Of a stretch of 64,000 nucleotides of DNA, positions 50,755-60,034 are shown piece after piece; position 1 is the first letter of the stretch, and every line of letters starts with the position of its first letter. The stretch comes from Streptomyces clavuligerus (lineage in GTDB: Bacteria; Actinomycetota; Actinomycetes; Streptomycetales; Streptomycetaceae), in contig NZ_CP027858.1 in the NCBI RefSeq assembly GCF_005519465.1, positions 682,001-746,000 on the forward strand, written 5' to 3'. The position numbers and the translations under genes are program-made. The notes beneath the pieces were generated by a model that worked only from the letters and a program-made list of their open reading frames with translations, did no database searches and was not told where the DNA came from.

Positions 50755-52070
50755 GTGGGGCTCACCTTCCGGGCGAGGGCGCGGGCCGCGGGGGCGAGTC
50801 CGAGGACGGCGAGGGCGGTGGCGGTGCCGGTGCGGGTGCCGTTCCGGGCGGCGAGGGCGGCTTGGAGGGGGACGAGGGCGCGGATGCCGCCGCCGACGGC
50901 CCGCTGGGTGAAGGGTGGGGAGGGGTTGAGGGCGGCGTGCAGCAGGGGGGTGCCCGCGGTGCGGAGGTAGGTGGTGGCGAGGAGTGACCGCAGCAGGTGT
51001 ACGGGGGCGGGGGCGGTGGGGGGCGGGGGTTGGGCGGTGCGGGCGGCGAGGGCGAGGGTGGCGGCGAGGGCGGCGAGGGGGGTGCGGGTGGAGCCGCCCT
51101 GGGTCTCGTGCCGGGAGACGGCGGTGACGCCGTAGGTGTGGGCGGCGAGGGCGAGCGCGGGCGGCAGGGCGGCGGGCGGACGGACGGGAGCCGTGGGGGC
51201 GGCGGTCGGGGCTGCTGCGTGGGGCGGCCGGTGGGCCGTGGCGGCGGGGGCGGGTGGGGTGACGGGGCCGGGGCGCGGGGCGCGGTGGTGGGTGGCGGTG
51301 GCCCCGAGGAGGAGGTCGAGTGCTCGGGCGGCGGCCATGGCGGCGGGGCCCGCGGGGGTGTGTTTGAGGCGGAGGTCGTAGGCCCAGACGGTGGTGGCGA
51401 GGGCGGTGGCGAGGGCGAGGGCGGGGCGTCCGGCGCGGGCGGCGAGGGCGAGACCGGTCGCGGTGAGGGCTGTGGCGGCGGCGAGGGCCGCGCGGGGGGT
51501 GACGCGCCCGGAGGGGAGGGGGCGTTCGGGGCGTTCCTGGGCGTCCTCGGCGTGGTCGGCCCAGTCGTTGAGGGCCATGCCGGCGGTGTAGAGGCAGAGG
51601 GAGGTGCCGAGCGCGAGGGCGGTGCCCCGGTTGGGGCGGAGGGCGAGGACGGCCGCGCCGGTGAGGGCGTCGCCGGGGACGGTGGGCCAGGCGGAGATCC
51701 GCAGGAGTTCGGCCCAGGCCCGCGCAGTGTCCCGCAGTGGGCCTCGCACACTGCCCCGCCCGTCGGTGCGGGCGCCGTCGGGGGCAGTGCGCCGGGGGGC
51801 CGGGGGCCGGGCCGGGAGGGGCGGGCGTCCAAGGAGGCCGCTCCCCCGCCGGACGGGGCTCTCTCCCCCGGTAGGGGGGCCCTCCGCCCGCGGCCCGGGG
51901 CGTTTTCCCCAGGGACCGGCGCCGTCCTCCCGCGGTGCACGGCCCGGCTTCCTGGGGACGGGTCCCCTCCACCACGGGAGGAGGCCCCCGGGTGCGCGGC
52001 CCCGTCCTCGGGCAACGGGTCCTGAGGGGGTGCCGGTCTGTCGGCTGATCCGGCCGAAGAGCGTGGTCAT
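50751..52070 (-). CDS. eboC: UbiA-family prenyltransferase (EboC / SCO3242 type)
   Basis: 439 residues. A Pro/Arg/Gly-rich N-terminal extension of about 110 residues is followed by a UbiA membrane domain. The prenyl-diphosphate site is LNDWADHAEDAQERPERPLP (near residue 160), and the second motif is VWAYDLRLKHTPAGP. It transfers a prenyl or related group within the membrane to an unknown acceptor. In Ebo clusters it is called EboC. The extension is longer than usual. ATG overlaps the upstream stop (ATGA), and its own stop overlaps the next gene. Confidence 0.85.
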   Translation of the reverse strand: MTTLFGRISRQTGTPSGPVARGRGRAPGGLLPWWRGPVPRKPGRAPREDGAGPWGKRPGPRAEGPPTGGESPVRRGSGLLGRPPLPARPPAPRRTAPDGARTDGRGSVRGPLRDTARAWAELLRISAWPTVPGDALTGAAVLALRPNRGTALALGTSLCLYTAGMALNDWADHAEDAQERPERPLPSGRVTPRAALAAATALTATGLALAARAGRPALALATALATTVWAYDLRLKHTPAGPAAMAAARALDLLLGATATHHRAPRPGPVTPPAPAATAHRPPHAAAPTAAPTAPVRPPAALPPALALAAHTYGVTAVSRHETQGGSTRTPLAALAATLALAARTAQPPPPTAPAPVHLLRSLLATTYLRTAGTPLLHAALNPSPPFTQRAVGGGIRALVPLQAALAARNGTRTGTATALAVLGLAPAARALARKVSPT

Positions 52071-53278
52071 CGGGGCTCCCCGAGGTGTTCGGCGAGGCGC
52101 AGCAGCGCGTGGAACTGTTCGGAGAGGGAGGAGGGTCCGTTGTCGGGGTCCTTGAAGTAGAAGCCGAGTCCGGGCAGCGGGCCGGAGAGTCCGGCTTCGT
52201 GGGCGCGGGCGGTGAGCCGGGCGAGGTCGAGGACGAGGGGTGCGGCGAGGGCGGAGTCGCAGCCCTGCCAGATGGTCTGGAGGATCATGCGGGAGCCGAG
52301 GAAGCCGTCGAAGGCGATGTGGTCCCAGGCGGTCTTCCAGTCGCCGAGTGCGGGGACGTCGTCGATGTGGACGGTGCCTTCGGGGGTGTGTCCGAGGGTG
52401 TCGCTGAGGACGCGCTCCTTGCCCGCGTTCTTGGCGGCGGCCGCCGCGGGGTGGGCGAGGGCCGCTCCGTCGCCTCCGCCCAGGAGGTTGGTGCCGGACC
52501 AGGCCCGTACGGTCAGGGCGCGCTGGAGGAACATCGGGGCGAGGACGGAGCGCAGCAGGGTCTGGCCGGTTTTGCCGTCGCGTCCGGCGTGGGGGAGGCC
52601 GGAGTGCGCGGCGGCGGTGTGGAGGGCGGGGGTGTGCAGTCCGGTGGAGGGGGTGAAGTTGATGTAGGGGCTGCCGGAGCGGAGGGCGGCTGCGGCGTAG
52701 AGGGAGCTGGGCGCGAGCCGGGGGGTGTCCGGTGGGGGTGGGGCTTCGGTGGTGGCGACGTTGATGACGATGACGCGGGCGAGGGTGTGGTGGGTGCGGA
52801 AGGCGTCGATGTCGGCGGCGAAGGTGTCGATGAGTTGTTCGTCGTCGCGGGTGTCGCCGGGGAGGGGGCCGCCGGGGCGGATGGCGTGGTCGGCGGTGGT
52901 GAGTTCGGGGCGGATGGCGGCGGCGAGTCCGTGCGGGAGGACTCCGGCGGCGGTGAGTTCTTCGGCGCGTTTGGGGAGGGGGCAGTGGGCGGTGTCGTGT
53001 CCGCCGAAGACGAGGGAGGTGAGGGCGGGGAGTGCGGCGCCGGTGAAGGGGGGTGTCTCGGTGAGCAGGCCGGTGGGTGGGTGGAGTCCGGCGGTGAGGG
53101 CGGCGCATCCGGCGATGGTGGTGGTGGCGACGGAGCCGCGGGCGCCGATGAGCCAGACGCCGGTGCGCCGCTGTGCGGCGGCCGGGGGTGGGGTGGGGGT
53201 GTCCGTGCGGGGGTGGCCGGCGGGAGCGGCGGGGGTGGGGTGGGGCGCGGTGGTGGGCGGGCTGGGGCGGTACGGCAC
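52067..53278 (-). CDS. myo-Inositol-1-phosphate synthase-like protein
   Basis: 403 residues. NAD-binding GARGSVATTTIAGCAAL and the catalytic region AGRDGKTGQTLL, NLLGGGDGAAL and KNAGKERVLSD (with the conserved Lys residues) identify the inositol-3-phosphate synthase fold. It converts glucose-6-phosphate to inositol-phosphate or a related cyclitol. The first ~38 residues are Pro/Thr-rich. It is the first gene of the Ebo-type operon, occupying the place of a dehydroquinate-synthase-like EboD in other bacteria. Likely supplies the cyclitol head-group. Confidence 0.87.
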   Translation of the reverse strand: MPYRPSPPTTAPHPTPAAPAGHPRTDTPTPPPAAAQRRTGVWLIGARGSVATTTIAGCAALTAGLHPPTGLLTETPPFTGAALPALTSLVFGGHDTAHCPLPKRAEELTAAGVLPHGLAAAIRPELTTADHAIRPGGPLPGDTRDDEQLIDTFAADIDAFRTHHTLARVIVINVATTEAPPPPDTPRLAPSSLYAAAALRSGSPYINFTPSTGLHTPALHTAAAHSGLPHAGRDGKTGQTLLRSVLAPMFLQRALTVRAWSGTNLLGGGDGAALAHPAAAAAKNAGKERVLSDTLGHTPEGTVHIDDVPALGDWKTAWDHIAFDGFLGSRMILQTIWQGCDSALAAPLVLDLARLTARAHEAGLSGPLPGLGFYFKDPDNGPSSLSEQFHALLRLAEHLGEPR

Positions 53279-53470
53279 GGGCTGCTCCCTGGCCTGGGGT
53301 TCGCGGAGGTGGGGCGGGCGGCGGGCGGGGTGTGTTCCCCGCCCGCCGCTGGTGCGGGGCCGGTGCGACGGGTCCGGCCGGGAGGACGGTCCCCCCTGGA
53401 GGGGTGGAAGGGCGGTCCCCCGAGGCTCGGAAGGCGGTTCTCCGAGAGGGAGGGTGCTGTCCCCCGGGGG
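53279..53470. other. Promoter region of the Ebo-type operon with short degenerate repeats
   Basis: Between 53385 and 53472 the motif GGCGGTCCCCC recurs in degenerate form four times at ~20-25 base spacing. No coding potential recognised. Confidence 0.45.
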
Positions 53471-56400
53471 TCAGGTGGGCAGTTCCCTGAGGGTGATGTC
53501 GCGGAAGGAGACCTGGTCGGCGGCTCCGTGGTTCTGGAGGCCGATGTGGCCGTCCTGGAGGCTGCGGGCGGGGTCGGTGTTGGTGTAGTCGTTGATCTTG
53601 GTGCCGTTGAGGAAGACCTGGACGCGTTCGCCGCGGACGGTGATCTCGTAGGTGTTCCACTGGCCCGGTGGTCTCAGGACCCGGTCGCGGGCCGTGAGGT
53701 CGGCGGAGCGGAAGCCGTAGATGGCGCCGGTGGTGCGGTCGGGGGCGTCGGAGGCGTCGATCTGGATCTCATGGCCCCGGGTGACGGCGGACCAGGGGTC
53801 GTCGGAGGCGGGGAAGCCGATGAAGATTCCGGAGTTGTCGTCGCCGTCGACCTTCCAGTCGAGGGTCAGCCGGTAGGAGGTGAACTCCTTGGCCTGGTAC
53901 CAGAGCAGGCCCATGCCTCCGTGGGTGCGCAGTTCTCCGTCGGTGACGGTGAATCTCCCGGGGCCCGCCTGTTTCCAGCCGTCGAGGGTTTTCCCGTTGA
54001 AGAGGGGGCGTTCGCCGGTCCGGGGGGTGCAGTCGGCCCTGGCTTGGCCGGTGGCGTAGCGCAGTCCGCCGAGGAGGTGGTTCCGGAAGGCGGGTTCGGC
54101 GTAGGACTCGGGGGTGTGGCCGCCGCCGGTGTAGAAGGAGCGTCCGCCCTGGTAGGTCTGGCACCAGGCGATGGGGTGGTCGCCCTTCATGTCGCCGCCT
54201 TCGTAGGTGGCCTCGTCGAGGGTGGCGAGGACGCGGACCCGGGGGCGGGGGTTGGCGGTGTAGTTGTACCACTCGTCGGTGCGCTGCCATGCGGGTCCGA
54301 GGTGCCGGGTGGCGGGGTGTTCGCGGTCCTCGACGCGTACGGTCGCGCCCTGGATGTGGGGGTGGGAGGAGAAGCGGGCGCCGACGAGGCCGCCGTAGAA
54401 GGGCCAGTCGTATTCGGTGTCGGCGGCGGCGTGGATGCCGACGAAGCCGCCGCCGGTCCTGATGTACTGCTCCAGGGCGTGTTGTTGTGGGGTGTCGAGG
54501 ACGTCGCCGGTGGTGGAGAGGAAGACGACGGCGTCGTAGCGGGCGAGGTTGGCGGTGGTGAACTGGGCGGCGGTCTCGGTGGTGTCGACGGTGATGTTGC
54601 TGCTGCGGCCGAGTTCTCTGAGGGCCGCGGTGCCGGCGGGGATGGAGTCGTGGCGGTAGCCCTCGGTCCGGGTGAAGACGAGGACGCGTTTGGCGGTGCG
54701 GTCGGGCGGGCTGTCGGTGATCTCGAAGTCGTCGAGGTCGAAGAGGGCTCCGTCGCCTCCCTTGAAGACGAGGAAGAGTTCGGTGGTGCGGCCGGGGGCG
54801 GCGCGCAGGGGGATGTCGACGTCCTGGAAGGTCTCCCAGCCTCCGGTGACGGGGACGGGTGTGGAGCCGAGGATTCTGCCGTTCGGGGCTCCGGTGCGGA
54901 CTTCGAGGAAGCCGCCGGAGCCGCCGGAGGAGATCCGGGCGGTGAGTTCGGTGGCTCCGGTGAGGCGGTAGGGCGTGAAGGAGATCCAGTCGCCGTCGTG
55001 GATGTCGCCGACGGTCTTTCCGCCGTTGGCGGTGGGTTTGTCGTAGACGGTGATCCCGTGGGCGGCGCCGTGGTGTTCGGCCTGCCGGTGGCGGGGCTGG
55101 AGCTGGGCCTGGTCGTGGGTGGTGAGGGGGGCCTGGCCGCCGCCTCCGCCGTCGGTGTACTCGGCGTCGAGGACGCCGAAGATGTTGGCGTTGGGGTCGT
55201 GGCCGCCGTCGGACGAGGTCTTGATGGTGCCGGTGCAGCCCTGTGCGGTGGTCAGGGGGTGGCCGTGGCTGTCGTGGCCGAGGATGTAGCTGACCTTGAC
55301 CTTGGCGCAGTCGACGGGCCCGTCCTCGGGGTCGGTGACGGTGACCTCGAAGGGGATCTCGTCGCCGAAGCGGAAGAGGGTTCCCAGGGCGGGCTTCTTG
55401 AGGGTCACGGTGGGGGCGGTGTTGCCGACGACGATGCGGAGACTGGCGGAGCCGGTGCGTCCGGTGGGGTCGGTGACGGTGAGGGTGGCGGTGTGGGTGC
55501 CGTTGGTGCGGTAGACGTGGGTGGGGTCGGGCGCGGTGGAGGTGGCGCCGTCGCCGAAGGTCCAGCGGTAGGTGAGGGGGTCTCCGTCGGCGTCGGTGGT
55601 TCCGGCGGAGGAGAAGGCGACTCTCAGGGGTGCGGTGCCGGAGGTTCTGCGGGCGGATGCCTCGGCGACGGGCGAGCGTCCTCCGGTGGCGTTCTCGATG
55701 CGGTACAGGGCGGAGTTGTGGTCGCCGCCGAACCAGGCGGTGCCGTAGTCGAGGACGTAGAGCGCGCCGTCGGGTCCGAAGGCCATGTCCATGACCTGGG
55801 TGCCGGTCCAGGGGAAGGTGTTGATGGTTCCGGCCGATCCGTCGGGACTGTGCTCGACGCGCCGTATCCAGCGACGGCCGAACTCTCCGGCGAAGAAGTC
55901 ACCGTCGTACGCCTCGGGGAATTTGACCGGGGACGGGTTGTCCGGGTCGTAGCGGTAGACGGGGCCGCCCATGGGGGACTCGGAGCCGGTGCCGAACTCG
56001 GGTACGGAGTTCCCGTCGTACGGAATCCACGCCTGGCGCGTGGGGGGCAGTTCGGTGCGTCCGGTGTTGTGGCGGGAGTCGTTGCGCGGGGCGGCGCAGT
56101 CGAAGGCCGCGCCGGAGGTCCCGGTGGCGAAGTCGTGGTCGACGTAGGGTTCGCCCGCGGTGCCGCAGAACGGCCAGCCGAAGTTCCCGGGGCCGGTGAT
56201 CTTGTGGAAGCCGACCTTTCCGGAGGGGCCGCGCTGGGGGTCGGGGGCTCCGGCGTCGGGCCCGTATTCACCGGCGTAGAGGTGTCCGGTCTTCTGGTCC
56301 ACGCTGAAGCGGAAGGGGTTGCGCAGGCCCATGGCATAGATTTCGGGCCGAGTGTCGGGGGTGCCGGGGGCGAAGAGGTTCCCGCTGGGGACGGTGTAGC

Positions 56401-57283
56401 CGCCGCCGGCGCCGACGGTGATCCTGAGGATTTTGCCGCGCAGGTCGTTCGTGTTGCCGGAGGTGCGGCGGGCGTCGTAGGCGGGGTTGCGGCCGGGGCG
56501 GTCGTCGATGGGGGTGTAGCCGTCGGAGGCGAAGGGGTTGGAGTCGTCGCCGGTCGACAGATAGAGGTTGCCCTGCGCGTCGAAGTCGATGTCGCCGCCG
56601 ACGTGGCAGCAGATGCCCCGGGTGGCGGGGACGTCGATGATCTTCTTCTCGCTGGCGTTGTCGAGGGTGCCGTCGGGGCGCAGGACGAAGCGGGAGAGCC
56701 GGTTGACGCCTTCGTAGGCGGCGAAGTCGGCGGGGGTGCCCTGGTCGGGGGCGTCGCCGGGCGGGGTGTCCAGCGGTGGCGCGTAGTAGAGGTAGAGGAA
56801 ACGGTTCCGTTCGAAGCCCGGGTCGACGCCTATGCCCTGGAGCCCTTCCTCGTCGTGGGTGTAGACGGGGAGGGAGCCGACGACGCGGGTGTCACCGGCG
56901 CTGTCGGTCATCCGCAGGTCGCCGTCGCGGGAGGTGTGCAGGACGCTGCGGTCGGGCAGGACGGCCAGGGACATGGGCTCGCCGGTCTCGGCTTCGCCCT
57001 TGGCGAGGGTGACCTGCTGGAAGTCCTCCTGCGAGGGCGCCGGGGGCGGGGGCACGGCGGCAGTGGCGGCGGGGGCGAGGGTGAGGGTTCCGGCCGTGAG
57101 CAGGGCGCTGGTGACGAGGGCGAGCGCGGCACGGAAGCGCGTCCCCCCGAACGGGGCCTTCCCGAACGGGGTCTTCTCCAGCGGGGCCCCGCTCAGCGGC
57201 GCCCCGCCGGTCGGTCCCGTTCCGGACGGGGTTCTCCGGCGGGGTGCTGTTCCGAAGGGGGTTTTTCGGAAGGGTGGGTGCAC
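53471..57283 (-). CDS. Giant secreted GSDH-PKD-CBM-ThuA-DUF1080 protein
   Basis: 1270 residues. An unusual N-terminus has repeats of about ten residues (KTPFGTAP, RTPSGTGP, KTPFGKAPFGG) before the signal helix FRAALALVTSALLTAGTLTL. Then come a glucose/sorbosone dehydrogenase propeller (about 90-520; GLRNPFRFSVD, HVGGDIDFDAQGNLYLSTGD), a PKD domain (about 530-620; YRWTFGDGATS), a CBM6-like domain (about 740-860), a ThuA domain (about 865-1085; VLVFTRTEGYRHDSIPAG, GGGFVGIHAAADTEYDW) and a 3-keto-disaccharide hydrolase/DUF1080 domain (about 1090-1270; LFNGKTLDGWK). This combination suits oxidation and hydrolysis of 3-keto-sugars outside the cell. GTG 57283 has AGGAG six bases upstream. Confidence 0.87.
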   Translation of the reverse strand: MHPPFRKTPFGTAPRRRTPSGTGPTGGAPLSGAPLEKTPFGKAPFGGTRFRAALALVTSALLTAGTLTLAPAATAAVPPPPAPSQEDFQQVTLAKGEAETGEPMSLAVLPDRSVLHTSRDGDLRMTDSAGDTRVVGSLPVYTHDEEGLQGIGVDPGFERNRFLYLYYAPPLDTPPGDAPDQGTPADFAAYEGVNRLSRFVLRPDGTLDNASEKKIIDVPATRGICCHVGGDIDFDAQGNLYLSTGDDSNPFASDGYTPIDDRPGRNPAYDARRTSGNTNDLRGKILRITVGAGGGYTVPSGNLFAPGTPDTRPEIYAMGLRNPFRFSVDQKTGHLYAGEYGPDAGAPDPQRGPSGKVGFHKITGPGNFGWPFCGTAGEPYVDHDFATGTSGAAFDCAAPRNDSRHNTGRTELPPTRQAWIPYDGNSVPEFGTGSESPMGGPVYRYDPDNPSPVKFPEAYDGDFFAGEFGRRWIRRVEHSPDGSAGTINTFPWTGTQVMDMAFGPDGALYVLDYGTAWFGGDHNSALYRIENATGGRSPVAEASARRTSGTAPLRVAFSSAGTTDADGDPLTYRWTFGDGATSTAPDPTHVYRTNGTHTATLTVTDPTGRTGSASLRIVVGNTAPTVTLKKPALGTLFRFGDEIPFEVTVTDPEDGPVDCAKVKVSYILGHDSHGHPLTTAQGCTGTIKTSSDGGHDPNANIFGVLDAEYTDGGGGGQAPLTTHDQAQLQPRHRQAEHHGAAHGITVYDKPTANGGKTVGDIHDGDWISFTPYRLTGATELTARISSGGSGGFLEVRTGAPNGRILGSTPVPVTGGWETFQDVDIPLRAAPGRTTELFLVFKGGDGALFDLDDFEITDSPPDRTAKRVLVFTRTEGYRHDSIPAGTAALRELGRSSNITVDTTETAAQFTTANLARYDAVVFLSTTGDVLDTPQQHALEQYIRTGGGFVGIHAAADTEYDWPFYGGLVGARFSSHPHIQGATVRVEDREHPATRHLGPAWQRTDEWYNYTANPRPRVRVLATLDEATYEGGDMKGDHPIAWCQTYQGGRSFYTGGGHTPESYAEPAFRNHLLGGLRYATGQARADCTPRTGERPLFNGKTLDGWKQAGPGRFTVTDGELRTHGGMGLLWYQAKEFTSYRLTLDWKVDGDDNSGIFIGFPASDDPWSAVTRGHEIQIDASDAPDRTTGAIYGFRSADLTARDRVLRPPGQWNTYEITVRGERVQVFLNGTKINDYTNTDPARSLQDGHIGLQNHGAADQVSFRDITLRELPT

Positions 57284-57543
57284 AGTTGACTCCTGACTCC
57301 TGCTGACTCCTGCGTTTCACCGGTTTCCGGATGTCTTCGCACGGACGGGAGGGGCGCGGACGGGAGGGACGGACGGCCTGACGACAGGGAACCGGCGCGC
57401 GCCGTCGCACCGGAGCCACTCAGACGCTGTACACATCTGGGACGGTAGACGGGTTCGTCCGGAACCAAAAGCCCTTGTGCCTCAGTCGACTTGGACTTCC
57501 GTCCCGTACAGGACAAAGGTGTCCAGGGGTGCGGCGGGGCCGG

Positions 57544-58557
57544 TCACCCCGGGGTGCCACCGCTGCCGAAGGCGGCGTCGAAGGAGGCCGCGGGCGGTTC
57601 GAAGTCGTACTGTTTGAGATGGGTCAGCGCCTCGGGCGCGCCCGCGAGCCGGTCCATTCCGGCGTCCTCCCACTCGACGGAGATGGGCCCGTCGTAGCCG
57701 ATGGAGCGCAGCATCCGGAAGACGTCCTCCCAGGGGACGTCCCCGTGTCCGGCGGAGACATAGTCCCAGCCGCGCCGGGGGTCGCCCCAGGGCAGATGGG
57801 AGCCGAGGCGCCCGTTGCGGCCGTCGAGCCGTTTACGGGCCTCCTTGCAGTCGACGTGGTAGATCCGGTCCCGGAAGTCGTAGAGGAAGCCGACCGGGTC
57901 CAGGTCCTGCCAGACGAAGTGGCTGGGGTCGAAGTTGAGGCCGAAGGCGGGCCGGTTCCCGACGGCGTCCAGGGCGCGGCGGGTGGTCCAGTAGTCGTAG
58001 GCGATCTCGCTGGGGTGCACTTCGTGGGCGAAGCGGACCCCTTCGGCGTCGAAGACGTCGAGGATCGGGTTCCAGCGGGCGGCGAAGTCCTCGTAGCCCC
58101 GTTCGATCATCGTTTCGGGCACGGGCGGGAACAGGGCGACGAGGTGCCAGATGGACGATCCGGTGAAGCCGACGACGGTGTTCACGCCGAGGGCGGCGGC
58201 GGCCCGTGCGGTGTCCCGGAGCTCGGCGGCGGCCCGCTGCCGGACGCCTTCGGGCTCGCCGTCGCCCCAGATGCGGGCGGGCAGGATGCCCTGGTGGCGC
58301 TCGTCGATGGGGTGGTCGCAGACGGCCTGGCCGACCAGATGGTTGGAGATCGCCCAGCAGCCGAGGCCGTAGCGCTCCAGGAGGGCCCTGCGGCCGGTGA
58401 CATAGGCGGGGTCGGCGAGGGCCTTGTCGACCTCGAAGTGGTCGCCCCAGCAGGCGAGTTCGAGTCCGTCGTAGCCGAAGTCGCGGGCGAGCCGGCAGAC
58501 CTCCTCCAGCGGCAGATCGGCCCACTGGCCGGTGAACAGGGTGTACGGACGGGGCAT
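57544..58557 (-). CDS. Sugar-phosphate isomerase/epimerase family TIM barrel
   Basis: 337 residues, xylose-isomerase-like: [31 protein letters not shown] (Glu), [12 protein letters not shown] (Asp/His), IYHVDCKEA (His/Asp) and ISVEWEDAG (Glu), the usual metal set. It is the last gene of the sugar uptake operon, and family members act in inositol or keto-sugar catabolism. ATG 58557 has GGGAGG eight bases upstream. ATG 58587 lacks a ribosome site. Confidence 0.87.
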   Translation of the reverse strand: MPRPYTLFTGQWADLPLEEVCRLARDFGYDGLELACWGDHFEVDKALADPAYVTGRRALLERYGLGCWAISNHLVGQAVCDHPIDERHQGILPARIWGDGEPEGVRQRAAAELRDTARAAAALGVNTVVGFTGSSIWHLVALFPPVPETMIERGYEDFAARWNPILDVFDAEGVRFAHEVHPSEIAYDYWTTRRALDAVGNRPAFGLNFDPSHFVWQDLDPVGFLYDFRDRIYHVDCKEARKRLDGRNGRLGSHLPWGDPRRGWDYVSAGHGDVPWEDVFRMLRSIGYDGPISVEWEDAGMDRLAGAPEALTHLKQYDFEPPAASFDAAFGSGGTPG

Positions 58558-58658
58558 GGGTGTCGCCTCCCTGGGTGGGTGGTCCATGACGGTGGAGTCC
58601 GTTCCGGAGGGGGCGGGTACCCGGGGGAACGGCAGGGAACGGGACGGTGCGGAACGGG

Positions 58659-59897
58659 TCAGTCCACCGCGGGCACGGGTGCGGGGACGGGGACGAGGGC
58701 GGCGTTCTCACGGGCGCTCTCCTCCACCGCGGCGAGCACCCGCTGCACCTGGAGGCCGTCCGCGAAGGAGGGCTCGGGCTCCGTCCCCCGGGCGATGGCC
58801 TCGATCAGGTCGTGCGCCTGATGGGTGAAGGTGTGTTCATAGCCGAGCGCGTGGCCGGGCGGCCACCACGCCCGAAGGTAGGGGTGATCGGGCTCCGTGA
58901 CCAGGACGCGCCGGAAGCCCGCGCGGGACGAGGGATCGGTGTGGTCGTGGAAGGAGAGTTCGTTGAGGCGTTCGAGGTCGAAGGCGAGCGATCCCCGTTC
59001 GCCGTTGATCTCGAACCGCAGGGCGTTCTTGCGGCCGGTGGCCATCCGGGTGGCCTCGAAGGAGGCGAGCGCGCCCGAGGCCAGCCGCCCGTTGAAGAGG
59101 GTGGCGTCGTCGACGGTGACGGGCCCGAGGCCGCCGGAGGGAATCCCCCGGCCGCCGCCGGTCGCGACCGCGAGCTGGGGGCGTTCCCGGACGAAGGTCT
59201 CGGTGAGGGCGCTGACCTCGGTGATCCGCTCCCCGGACAGATACTGGGCGAGGTCGACGATATGGGCGCCGAGGTCGCCCAGGGCTCCGGAGCCCGCGTG
59301 TTCGCGCTGGAGCCGCCAGGTCAGCGGGGCCCCGGGGTCGACCAGCCAGTCCTGGAGATAGGTGAACCGCAGATGCCGCAGGGTGCCGACATGCCCCTCG
59401 GCGATCAGACGGCGGGCGTGGGCGACCGCGGGGATACGCCGATAGTTGAAGCCGACCATGGCGACGGTGCCCCGCCGCCGGGCGCGGGCGGCGGCGGCGC
59501 ACATCTCCTCGGCCTGGGCGACGGAGTTGGCGAGCGGCTTCTCGCACAGGACGTGCTTGCCCGCGTCCAGGGCCGCGACGGCGATCTCCGCGTGCAGGTC
59601 GCCCGGGGTGCAGATGTCCACCAGGTGCACATCGTCGCGGGTGACGAGGGCACGCCAGTCGGTCTCGGCCGCCGCCCAGCCGAGCCGGGCCGCCGCGGTG
59701 TGCACGGCGGAGCGGTCCCGGCCCGCGACGGCGGCGAGCACGGGGCGCAGCGGCAGGTCGAAGACGTGGGAGACGGTGCGCCAGCCCTGGGAGTGGGCGG
59801 CTCCCATGAAGGCGTATCCGACCATGCCGACGCCCAGTTCCGGCGGGCCCGGCGGGGGCGCGGCGGGCGGGGTGTCGCTCTGTTCCGTACGGTCCAT
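58659..59897 (-). CDS. Gfo/Idh/MocA-family oxidoreductase
   Basis: 412 residues, NAD(P)-dependent sugar/cyclitol dehydrogenase. Rossmann N-terminus [34 protein letters not shown] and the family signature [12 protein letters not shown] with catalytic Lys. The C-terminal domain contains [16 protein letters not shown] 59897 has GGAGG six bases upstream. Placed between the substrate-binding protein and the isomerase gene, it probably oxidises the imported sugar or inositol. Confidence 0.9.
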   Translation of the reverse strand: MDRTEQSDTPPAAPPPGPPELGVGMVGYAFMGAAHSQGWRTVSHVFDLPLRPVLAAVAGRDRSAVHTAAARLGWAAAETDWRALVTRDDVHLVDICTPGDLHAEIAVAALDAGKHVLCEKPLANSVAQAEEMCAAAARARRRGTVAMVGFNYRRIPAVAHARRLIAEGHVGTLRHLRFTYLQDWLVDPGAPLTWRLQREHAGSGALGDLGAHIVDLAQYLSGERITEVSALTETFVRERPQLAVATGGGRGIPSGGLGPVTVDDATLFNGRLASGALASFEATRMATGRKNALRFEINGERGSLAFDLERLNELSFHDHTDPSSRAGFRRVLVTEPDHPYLRAWWPPGHALGYEHTFTHQAHDLIEAIARGTEPEPSFADGLQVQRVLAAVEESARENAALVPVPAPVPAVD

Positions 59898-60034
59898 ACG
59901 GTCCTCCGTGGGTGGTTGGTCGTCGGGCCCGGCTCGGCGGGGGAAGCGGCACGGCGGGGCGCGGGGGCGGGTGGCGGGGCGTGGCAGGGGCGGGAGCGGG
60001 AGCGGGGAGAGCGGGCGGGGGCGGGGGGCGCGGG

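Noticed and set aside
52085..57289. Very long plus-strand open frame (over 1700 codons) across the Ebo and ThuA genes
   Set aside because: It is Gly/Val/Glu-rich and lies antisense to clear families in the minus strand. High-GC codon bias keeps the antisense frame open.
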